A stretch of DNA of 5,276 nt from an uncultured Oscillospiraceae bacterium (GCA_900555435.1 USLH01000147.1:1-5276); one strand, 5' to 3'; shown: positions 1-4,910, counted from the first letter of the stretch. The notes: generated by a model from the sequence alone, not told the origin. Numbers and translations: made by a program.

Positions 1-98
1 GAAAAAGCGGGAGAAGAGAAGCACAAATATGAACAAATTGTGTTTTATTCCTTTTTCCCAAAATTTATGCGATAAGTTTTTAGAAAACGCTGGATTTG

Positions 99-115
99 TT
101 CATAAAAAAATCACC
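99..115 (+). promoter_or_regulatory. Candidate response-regulator box (tandem half-sites) before the regulator gene
   Basis: The sequence reads TTCATA, five bases, ATCACC: two half-sites 11 bases apart on the same strand. This is the geometry of OmpR/PhoB-family tandem sites (the Bacillus PhoP box is TTHACA-N5-TTHACA). Two pairs of the same form lie on the opposite strand before htrA (2411-2427 and 2452-2468). The surrounding 10-mer TGTTCATAAA (97-106) also recurs before htrA at 2527-2536. Its position over the -35 region suggests autoregulation by the encoded regulator. This is inference from pattern; the match is imperfect. Confidence 0.4.
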
Positions 116-140
116 TTTTCAATTGTAACTATGTTATAAT
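112..140 (+). promoter_or_regulatory. Promoter of the two-component operon (extended -10)
   Basis: The -10 box is a perfect TATAAT at 135-140, preceded by TG at 132-133, which makes the extended -10 form TGTTATAAT. At a 17-base spacing the -35 position (112-117, CACCTT) matches the consensus poorly, as is common for extended -10 or activator-dependent promoters. Transcription would start near 147, leaving a leader of about 50 bases before the regulator gene. The candidate regulator box at 99-115 overlaps the -35 position, so binding there could activate or repress. The start point is inferred, not measured. Confidence 0.7.
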
Positions 141-164
141 AATCTTACCAATTCAAATATAAGC

Positions 165-182
165 GCCCGGAAGGGCATTTTT
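165..182 (+). promoter_or_regulatory. Small GNRA-loop hairpin in the leader of the regulator gene
   Basis: GCCC (165-168), loop GGAA (169-172, a GNRA-type tetraloop), GGGC (173-176), then ATTTTT (177-182) directly before the AAAGGAGG ribosome binding site at 183-190. The stem has only 4 bp, so it is too weak to be a sound terminator. It could act as a pause site, a leader-stabilising element or a modest brake on ribosome access. Its role is not established by the sequence. Confidence 0.35.
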
Positions 183-198
183 AAAGGAGGAAATAATT

Positions 199-897
199 AT
201 GGCACTGGGAAAAATTCTGGTGGTGGACGACGACAAAAACATCTGCGAACTTCTGCGGCTCTATCTGGAAAAAGAGGGGTACAGCGTGATTTTAGCCCAT
301 GACGGTGAGGAAGCACTTTTGAAATTCGAGACCCTTCATCCGGAGCTGATCCTTCTGGACATCATGCTCCCCGGTCTGGACGGCTGGCAGGTCTGCCGGG
401 AGATCCGGAAAAAGAGCCAGGTTCCGATTATCATGCTCACCGCAAAAGGCGAGACCTTCGATAAGGTTCTGGGTCTGGAGCTGGGCGCCGACGATTATGT
501 GGTCAAGCCCTTCGACACGAAGGAGATCATCGCCCGGATCAAGGCGGTTCTCCGCCGCATCGGGCAGAACAATCAGCAGACCGACCTGAAAGAGGTCTCC
601 TACGACAAGTTGGTGGTCAACATGACCCGTTACGAGCTGAAGGTGGACGGCAAGATCATCGACACGCCGCCGAAGGAGCTGGAGCTTCTCTATCATCTGG
701 CTTCCAACCCCAACCGGGTCTATACAAGAGATCAGCTGCTGGACGAAGTCTGGGGCTTTGAGTATTACGGGGATTCCCGGACCATCGACGTTCATGTGAA
801 GCGTCTCCGTGAGAAGCTGGAAGGCGTTTCCGACAAGTGGTCTTTAAAGACCGTCTGGGGCGTCGGCTACAAATTTGAAGTGGTGGATCTGCTGTAA
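199..897 (+). CDS. OmpR/PhoB-family response regulator (receiver plus winged-helix DNA-binding domain)
   Basis: A 232-residue cytoplasmic transcription factor, full length for the family. The receiver domain (about 4-120) has the acidic pocket D10-D12, the phospho-acceptor D54 in LLDIMLPGLDG, the switch residue T81 (MLTAK) and the conserved K103 (VVKPF). The C-terminal OmpR-type winged helix (about 132-230) shows the typical KELELLYHLASNPNRV stretch, the recognition-helix region with TIDVHVKRLREKLE, and the wing motif VWGVGYKF. The start is set by AAAGGAGG at 183-190, eight bases before the ATG. It lies 15 bases before a histidine kinase gene, its evident partner, and an HtrA protease follows. 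When phosphorylated it should bind tandem 11-bp-spaced sites; candidates lie before its own gene and before htrA. The family is certain. The exact orthologue (CssR-, CiaR- or another type) cannot be fixed from sequence alone, so no symbol is given. Confidence 0.97.
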   Translation: MALGKILVVDDDKNICELLRLYLEKEGYSVILAHDGEEALLKFETLHPELILLDIMLPGLDGWQVCREIRKKSQVPIIMLTAKGETFDKVLGLELGADDYVVKPFDTKEIIARIKAVLRRIGQNNQQTDLKEVSYDKLVVNMTRYELKVDGKIIDTPPKELELLYHLASNPNRVYTRDQLLDEVWGFEYYGDSRTIDVHVKRLREKLEGVSDKWSLKTVWGVGYKFEVVDLL

Positions 898-912
898 AGG
901 ACGGAGCGACCC

Positions 913-2403
913 ATGCAGAAAAGTATCTTCAGCAAATATTTCCGGGTCTGCGCCAGCATCGTTTTGTCCGTCATTGTGGTATTTGGCACGCTTTTCATGC
1001 TCTTTGCCGCCCGGTATTTCAGCCGGGAGAAGCTGAGCCTTCTGACCAACTGTGCTTCCGTGGCAAGAAGCTACGTCTTAGGAAAGGTGGACTCCCGGCT
1101 TTTGCTGGATCGGGACGCCCTTTCCCCTACGCTGACGGCTCTTTCCGATGCAAACGATACGGTGATCTTCCTGACGGATACCAACGGCAAGACCCTTTAC
1201 TGCACCGAGGGGAGCAGCTGCGAGGTCCATCGCACCTATCGGGTGCCCTCCTCCATCTTACAGAAAGCCGATGCAGGGCAGTACACCGAAGCCGGGCGGC
1301 TGGAAAACCTTTATAAGACCCCGCATTTCACCGTTTGCCAGCCGGTCAAGACGGCGGAGGGAACGGTGGGCTATCTGTTTGTTTCCGCAGACAACGAGGA
1401 ACAGGGCGCTTTTGTAGGGTCGATGCTCAAGATCTTTCTGATCTGTGCCGTAGCGGTTCTGGCGGTATCCTTTATCCTCACTTATTTTGTTACCCTGAAG
1501 ATGGTTCGGCCCTTGCGGGAGATGTCGGCAGCTGCGAAAAAGTTCGGGCAGGGGGATTTCACCACCCGGATCCGCATCGACAGCGACGACGAGATCGGGC
1601 AGCTGGCCATGTCCTTCAATAATATGGCACGCTCCCTTTCGGAGCTGGAATCCATGCGCCGGAGCTTTATCGCAAACGTTTCCCATGAGCTGAAAACACC
1701 GATGACGTCCATCGCCGGCTTTATCGACGGCATCCTGGACGGCACCATCGACCCGGATCAGGAGCGGCACTACCTGCGGATCGTTTCCGATGAAGTAAAG
1801 CGCTTGTCCCGGCTTGTCCGGAGCATGCTGAACCTTTCCCGGATCGAAGCCGGGGAACTGAAGGTGCAGACAACTCCCTTCAACATTTTGGAAATCATCT
1901 GTGAGACGGTGTTCTCTTTTGAGCAAAGCATCGAGCAGAAGAATCTGGACATCCGGGGTCTGGACACTGACAAGGTCATGGTGGACGCCGACCCGGATCT
2001 GCTCCATCAGGTGGTCTATAACCTCATCGACAACGCCGTGAAATTCGTGAACCCCGGCGGCTATCTGGAATTTTCCTTCAGTGTGGACGCTAACATGACC
2101 TATGTGGGTATCCGCAACAGCGGCGAGGGGCTTTCCAAAGAGGAGATCCCGAGAGTGTTCGACCGGTTCTATAAGACCGACCGTTCCCGGGGCGTTGATA
2201 AAAACGGCGTAGGGCTGGGGCTTTATCTGGTACGCTCCATTATCAACCTCCACGGCGGCGACATCATCGTGAAGAGTATGCAGGGCGAGTACACCGAATT
2301 CGTCTTCTCTGTCCCTACCGCCAAGACGAAGAATCCCGCACTGGTCAAGGGCAAGGAGAAGGAGTACCCCAACCAGAACAAAGAGACTCCGCCTCAGGCG
2401 TAA
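913..2403 (+). CDS. Membrane sensor histidine kinase (HAMP, HisKA, HATPase), partner of the upstream regulator
   Basis: A 496-residue kinase that should autophosphorylate and pass the phosphate to the adjacent regulator. Domains in order: membrane helix 1 (about 12-34); an extracytoplasmic sensor region (about 35-169) containing C97, C103 and C142; membrane helix 2 (about 171-193); HAMP linker (about 194-247, starting near MVRPLREM); HisKA dimerisation domain with phospho-acceptor H258 in NVSHELKTP; and a HATPase domain with N box (YNLIDNAVKF, N370/N374), G1 box NSGEGL (402-407), F box FDRFYKTDRSRG and G2 box GVGLGL (432-437). In the G1 box, Asn402 stands where Asp is most usual; I believe this variant is tolerated in many Gram-positive kinases. 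A charged, probably unstructured tail (about 470-496) follows. The start ATG is preceded by AAAGGA/GGAG (896-906), overlapping the end of the regulator gene, so the two are co-transcribed and probably co-translated. The ligand is unknown; envelope stress is suggested by the htrA neighbour. Confidence 0.97.
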   Translation: MQKSIFSKYFRVCASIVLSVIVVFGTLFMLFAARYFSREKLSLLTNCASVARSYVLGKVDSRLLLDRDALSPTLTALSDANDTVIFLTDTNGKTLYCTEGSSCEVHRTYRVPSSILQKADAGQYTEAGRLENLYKTPHFTVCQPVKTAEGTVGYLFVSADNEEQGAFVGSMLKIFLICAVAVLAVSFILTYFVTLKMVRPLREMSAAAKKFGQGDFTTRIRIDSDDEIGQLAMSFNNMARSLSELESMRRSFIANVSHELKTPMTSIAGFIDGILDGTIDPDQERHYLRIVSDEVKRLSRLVRSMLNLSRIEAGELKVQTTPFNILEIICETVFSFEQSIEQKNLDIRGLDTDKVMVDADPDLLHQVVYNLIDNAVKFVNPGGYLEFSFSVDANMTYVGIRNSGEGLSKEEIPRVFDRFYKTDRSRGVDKNGVGLGLYLVRSIINLHGGDIIVKSMQGEYTEFVFSVPTAKTKNPALVKGKEKEYPNQNKETPPQA

Positions 2404-2410
2404 GGCAATT

Positions 2411-2468
2411 TGTGACGACTTTGTGAATGAGATTTGGCAAAAATGGGCTTATGTGACGGCTTGGTGAA
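2411..2468 (-). promoter_or_regulatory. Two tandem response-regulator boxes upstream of htrA
   Basis: On the + strand, box A is TGTGAC-GACTT-TGTGAA (2411-2427) and box B is TGTGAC-GGCTT-GGTGAA (2452-2468). Read on the minus strand these are TTCACA-N5-GTCACA and TTCACC-N5-GTCACA, close to the TTHACA-N5-TTHACA layout of PhoP/PhoB-type sites. Half-sites are exactly 11 bases apart within each box. The two boxes are offset by 41 bases, about four helical turns, so they lie on the same face of the DNA. They lie just after the kinase stop codon, before the protease gene, and match the box before the regulator gene in reverse orientation. Control by the encoded regulator is inferred. Confidence 0.5.
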
Positions 2469-2519
2469 AATTGTTAAGACTCCGTTCAAAAAAATTCAAA
2501 AATCGTTCGGAGCTGCTTT

Positions 2520-2549
2520 TCAAGAATGTTCATAAATTTCCGGTAAACT
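2520..2549 (+). promoter_or_regulatory. htrA: Possible htrA promoter, weak match
   Basis: The best -10 candidate is TAAACT at 2544-2549, which would give a start near 2556 and a leader of about 26 bases. No good -35 exists at 16-18 bases; TCAAGA (2520-2525) is the nearest. A weak core promoter is consistent with dependence on an activator bound to the boxes at 2411-2468 or to TCATAAA (2530-2536). Read-through from the kinase gene is also possible, because I see no terminator hairpin in 2404-2510. Confidence 0.3.
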
Positions 2550-2565
2550 GGAGGCATCAACCAAG

Positions 2566-2572
2566 AAGGAGG
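2566..2572 (+). promoter_or_regulatory. htrA: Ribosome binding site that decides the htrA start
   Basis: AAGGAGG lies nine bases before ATG 2582. The reading frame is open further upstream to a TTG at 2471, but that start has no ribosome binding site, would overlap the regulatory region, and would add 37 residues unlike the acidic, Gly/Pro-rich tail that follows. The ATG at 2582 is therefore preferred. Confidence 0.85.
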
Positions 2573-2581
2573 AACTCCATT

Positions 2582-4222
2582 ATGGATGAACAGAACGAGT
2601 TTACAAACGGAACGGAAAACGTTGAAAAGAACGTTGAGAATAAAGAAACACCCGTGCAGGAGAATCCCATCGGGGAAAATGCCGGAGCGGGAGCCTCCCC
2701 GTATACCGATCCCGGCGCTTCCGGGCAGACCGGCGGGAATTTTAACGGCTGGCAGAGCTATCAGGGTGCGCCCAATCCCGGGAACCCCTATCCCCAGCAG
2801 CCGCCGGCAGGCAATTACGGCGGCTACCCCGGGAATGCGCCTAACGGCGGGTTCCAGAACTTCGGCGGTCAGCAGACGCCGCCTCAGGCCGCTCCGCAGA
2901 ATCCGCAGGAATATCGTTGGAGCTATGAGGATTACGACAAGATCTCCCAGGGAAACGTTGGATACAAGCCGAAGAATAACACAGGACTGAAGGTTTTTGC
3001 CGCAGTCATGACGGTAGTGTTCCTGGTCACGGCGGCAGCCTTTGCCGGTTTTATCCTCTATAGCCGCAGCAGGAACGGCGGAGATGCCGCCCTTGATAAC
3101 AACATTTCTTCCTCCTCTTCCGAATCCCGGCGGGACGGGCCCCAGCTTTCACTGGAGAACCGGCCGGCTGCCGATGAGGAAGAATACACCGATGGCGTTC
3201 TCTCTACCGAGGAGATTGCCGCAAAAGTCCGGCCCTCCGTGGTCGGCATCCAGACCTATCGGACGGAATACCCCATGCAGGTGTACGGCACCGGCTCCGG
3301 CATCATCATGTCGGAAGACGGATACATCGTCACCAACGCTCATGTGGTCTCCGGCGCTACCGGAGGCATCCTTGTGATCCTCGACAATAACGAGGAATAC
3401 GAGGCCGAAGTGGTAGGCATCGATGAGAAGACCGACGTGGCGGTAATCAAGATCGATGCCAGCAACCTGACGGCTGCGGAGTTCGGCAATTCCGACGAGC
3501 TGGTGGTGGGCGAGCGGATCGTCGCCATCGGCAACCCCACCGGCATGAACCTGGCAGGCTCCGTGACTCAGGGCATCGTTTCCGGCTTAAAGCGGCTGAT
3601 CTCCGTGACCAACGAGGAGACCAACGAAACCATTGAAATGGAAGCCATTCAGGTAGACGCCGCCATCAACCCCGGAAACTCCGGCGGTGCGCTGATCAAT
3701 AAGTACGGTCAGGTCGTGGGTATCAACTCTTCAAAGCTGTCCTCCACCCAGATCGAAGGCATCGGGTTTGCCATCCCGATCTCCACGGCGAAGCCCATCG
3801 TGGATGATCTGATCGCTTACGGCTACGTCCGTGGCCGGGTGCTTCTGGGCATCACTTACTATCCGGTCAGCGACGCAGTGGGCGCCATGAGCGGCTACAC
3901 CCCCGGCCTGTGGGTTCAGTCTGTCCGTGAGGACATGGACGCCTATGCCAAAGGACTTCGTGCCGGCGACATCATCACCCAGATCGATGGGCAGGACGTG
4001 CGGGATTCCGCAACGGTCAAGGGCATCCTTTCCGCCAAGAAGCCCGGTGACAGCGTGAAACTGACGGTGGTGCAGCAGAGCATCTCCGGAAAGATCAAGA
4101 CCTATACCATCAATGTCACGCTGGCGGAGGATAAGGGCTCTTCCCAGAGCACCGGCTCCGGCAGCAGCGAACCCTCCATCGATGACGGAAGCGACATCAA
4201 GAAGCTGCCCTTTGGGGAATGA
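2582..4222 (+). CDS. htrA: Membrane-anchored HtrA/DegP-like serine protease with one PDZ domain
   Basis: A 546-residue trypsin-fold protease of the HtrA (S1C) family, which degrades or refolds damaged proteins outside the membrane. Layout: a long cytoplasmic tail (1-135) that is acidic at first, then rich in Gly, Pro, Asn, Gln and Tyr (about 35-108), ending in an aromatic/acidic stretch YRWSYEDYDK (111-120); one membrane helix (about 137-160); a Ser/Asp/Glu-rich linker (161-205); the protease domain (about 208-412) with catalytic H254 (TNAHVV), D285 (KTDVAV) and S367 (GNSGGAL); a PDZ domain (about 414-515) with AKGLRAGDIITQIDGQDV; and a Ser/Gly-rich tail (516-546). All three catalytic residues are present, so it should be active. 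There is no cleavable signal sequence; the helix is an uncleaved anchor with the protease outside. It follows the two-component pair and regulator-type boxes, so it is probably that system's target. The start is set by AAGGAGG at 2566-2572. Confidence 0.96.
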   Translation: MDEQNEFTNGTENVEKNVENKETPVQENPIGENAGAGASPYTDPGASGQTGGNFNGWQSYQGAPNPGNPYPQQPPAGNYGGYPGNAPNGGFQNFGGQQTPPQAAPQNPQEYRWSYEDYDKISQGNVGYKPKNNTGLKVFAAVMTVVFLVTAAAFAGFILYSRSRNGGDAALDNNISSSSSESRRDGPQLSLENRPAADEEEYTDGVLSTEEIAAKVRPSVVGIQTYRTEYPMQVYGTGSGIIMSEDGYIVTNAHVVSGATGGILVILDNNEEYEAEVVGIDEKTDVAVIKIDASNLTAAEFGNSDELVVGERIVAIGNPTGMNLAGSVTQGIVSGLKRLISVTNEETNETIEMEAIQVDAAINPGNSGGALINKYGQVVGINSSKLSSTQIEGIGFAIPISTAKPIVDDLIAYGYVRGRVLLGITYYPVSDAVGAMSGYTPGLWVQSVREDMDAYAKGLRAGDIITQIDGQDVRDSATVKGILSAKKPGDSVKLTVVQQSISGKIKTYTINVTLAEDKGSSQSTGSGSSEPSIDDGSDIKKLPFGE

Positions 4223-4259
4223 TTTTTGCAAGATCTCTTTGATAAAATACCCCTTTACG

Positions 4260-4310
4260 AAAGCAGCCGCTTGTGCGAAGAGCATGGGCGGCTGCTTTTG
4301 TGCGCTTTTT
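4260..4310 (+). terminator. Rho-independent-type terminator after htrA
   Basis: AAAGCAGCCGC (4260-4270) pairs fully with GCGGCTGCTTT (4288-4298), an 11-bp GC-rich stem. Inside it, bases 4271-4276 can pair with 4282-4287 through G-T and Watson-Crick pairs, closing on a five-base loop GAAGA. The stem is followed by a short T run and a second one at 4306-4310. It lies 37 bases after the protease stop codon and ends the operon. Confidence 0.85.
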
Positions 4311-4577
4311 AAGGGAAAAAATGGGAACGGAAAGGAGTGTAAAAGGGAAGAAAAGGAACGTGGAGGGGTCATGAGCGGGGAGCGGTGAAATGCATGGAAG
4401 GAACGGCGAAATCCTGCTTCGGAAAGAAGAGTCCGACAAGCTTTTAGGGGAAGGTGATTCCGGGTTCAGCATAAAGGAAAGAAGGTTGGGATAAGTGGGC
4501 CAATCAAAAAACGAATAGAGGTTTAAAAATTTAATTTATAAAGAGATGTCACTTTGGGAGCATAGACAGTGTTCGCA
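4311..4577. other. Spacer without a convincing gene; purine-rich, then AT-rich
   Basis: From 4311 to about 4495 the + strand is strongly purine-rich (many GGAA, AAGG and GAAG words). From about 4505 to 4560 it turns AT-rich, including a TTTAAAAATTTAATTTATAAA-like stretch near 4522-4541. Only very short open frames occur (for example 4321-4374, 4371-4388 and 4385-4447), and none shows protein-like composition. I see no RNA gene or clear promoter. The stretch from the htrA terminator to the tRNA promoter may be decayed sequence. Confidence 0.5.
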
Positions 4578-4634
4578 CCGCACGAAAGCGAAAACCGCCG
4601 AAAGCCCTTTAACCGTGCGGATTTCGGGCGGTTT
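4578..4634. repeat. Two interleaved inverted repeats (mutually exclusive or pseudoknot-capable stems)
   Basis: Repeat 1 is CCGCACG (4578-4584) with CGTGCGG (4614-4620), a 7-bp stem. Repeat 2 is AAACCGCCGAAA (4592-4603) with TTTCGGGCGGTTT (4622-4634), a 12-bp stem with one bulged G at 4626 or 4627. The arms come in the order 1a, 2a, 1b, 2b, so the two stems cross: as RNA they would form an H-type pseudoknot or compete. Neither is followed by a clear T run on the + strand; on the minus strand repeat 2 is followed by TTTTCGCTTTCG, a poor terminator tail. Function unknown. Confidence 0.55.
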
Positions 4635-4651
4635 GGAAAACAAAAAATAGC

Positions 4652-4697
4652 GGTCAAAAATGTGTTTGACCACAGATTTGACCACTTACACGACCAC
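4652..4697. repeat. TTTGACCAC short-repeat cluster, 12-base period, upstream of the tRNA
   Basis: TTTGACCAC occurs at 4665-4673 and 4677-4685, with a third degenerate copy CACGACCAC at 4689-4697, all exactly 12 bases apart. An inverted copy, GGTCAAA (4652-4658), faces the first one across six bases and forms a 7-bp inverted repeat. The second copy also supplies the -35 box of the tRNA promoter. The last copy shares the 8-mer CGACCACA (4691-4698) with the 3' end of the tRNA gene and its flank (4782-4789). It could be a binding array, for example for a recombinase or excisionase, or the worn end of a mobile element. This is inference. Confidence 0.6.
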
Positions 4698-4705
4698 AAT
4701 TTAAT
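4678..4705 (+). promoter_or_regulatory. Promoter of tRNA-Pro
   Basis: TTGACC (4678-4683) matches the -35 consensus at five of six bases. After 16 bases comes TTTAAT (4700-4705), which matches the -10 consensus at five of six. The predicted start is at or within a base or two of the tRNA's first nucleotide (4712), so there would be almost no 5' leader for RNase P to remove. The -35 lies inside the second TTTGACCAC repeat. Confidence 0.7.
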
Positions 4706-4711
4706 AACTAT

Positions 4712-4787
4712 CGGGGTGTGGCGCAGTTGGTAGCGCGCGACATTTGGGATGTTGAGGCCGCAGGTTCGAGCCCTGTCACTCCGACCA
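4712..4787 (+). tRNA. tRNA-Pro, anticodon UGG
   Basis: A complete 76-base cloverleaf. The acceptor stem CGGGGTG (4712-4718) pairs with CACTCCG (4777-4783) with one G-T pair. The D stem is GCGC/GCGC (4721-4724, 4733-4736). The anticodon stem CGACA/TGTTG (4738-4742, 4750-4754) carries the loop TTTGGGA with anticodon TGG at 4745-4747. The variable loop is 4755-4759. The T stem GCAGG/CCTGT carries the loop TTCGAGC (4765-4771). The discriminator base is A4784, and CCA is encoded at 4785-4787. The UGG species reads CCA and CCG and, depending on wobble modification, other proline codons. It is a single gene with its own promoter and terminator, not part of a tRNA cluster within the window. Confidence 0.98.
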
Positions 4788-4793
4788 CATACG

Positions 4794-4847
4794 AATAATC
4801 CGAACATTCTCTTACTTGGCGAAGCGTTCGGGTTATTTGTTTTATTT
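4794..4847 (+). terminator. Terminator after tRNA-Pro
   Basis: AATAATCCGAAC (4794-4805) pairs with GTTCGGGTTATT (4826-4837) over 12 bp with one T-G wobble, around a 20-base loop. It is followed by TTTGTTTTATTT (4836-4847). It begins seven bases after the tRNA CCA end, as expected for a monocistronic tRNA unit. Confidence 0.8.
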
Positions 4848-4869
4848 AAGTATCAAAACTTTAATGGCA

Positions 4870-4910
4870 ATAAATCATGACCACCGGTAGAACCGGTGGT
4901 CATGATTTAT
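4870..4910. terminator. Perfect 19-bp stem-loop, probable terminator of the minus-strand gene
   Basis: Bases 4870-4888 are the exact reverse complement of 4892-4910, with a three-base loop AGA (4889-4891). The stop codon of the minus-strand gene (TAA, complement of 4907-4909) lies within the outer arm. The GC-rich core (TGACCACCGGT with its complement) is followed on either strand by TGATTTATT, a modest T-rich tail. It can therefore work in both directions, separating the convergent tRNA and minus-strand units. Its perfection and symmetry are more than a terminator needs, so a protein-binding or mobile-element-end role remains possible. Confidence 0.65.

Noticed and set aside
1..75. Possible tail of an upstream gene, with a frame open from the left edge to TAA at 73-75
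   Set aside because: Only 24 codons are visible, another frame is also open, and there is no recognisable protein or terminator after it. It cannot be supported.
29..139. 36-residue open frame upstream of the regulator gene
   Set aside because: It runs through the promoter and ends inside the -10 box, and it has only a weak GAGAAG as a possible ribosome binding site. AT-rich chance frame.
1258..2253. 331-residue minus-strand open frame inside the kinase gene
   Set aside because: It is opposite a full-length, motif-complete kinase; GC-rich third positions create long antisense frames. No domain pattern is visible.
2404..2470. Terminator after the kinase gene
   Set aside because: No GC-rich hairpin with a T run is present; the repeats here are direct, not inverted.
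2471..2581. Longer htrA with a TTG start at 2471 (37 extra residues)
   Set aside because: No ribosome binding site before it, and it would overlap the boxes and A-tracts. AAGGAGG sits at the right distance before ATG 2582.
3731..4372. 213-residue minus-strand open frame over the 3' half of htrA and its terminator
   Set aside because: It is opposite the PDZ-coding region, crosses the terminator hairpin and has no recognisable motif.
4652..4697. CRISPR-like array from the TTTGACCAC repeats
   Set aside because: The repeats are 9 bases with 3-base gaps and one copy is degenerate; this is far from CRISPR repeat and spacer lengths.
4523..4807. 94-residue minus-strand open frame across the tRNA
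   Set aside because: It runs antisense through the whole tRNA gene, its promoter and the repeat cluster. Its peptide is just the translation of tRNA complement and repeats, a common false gene call.
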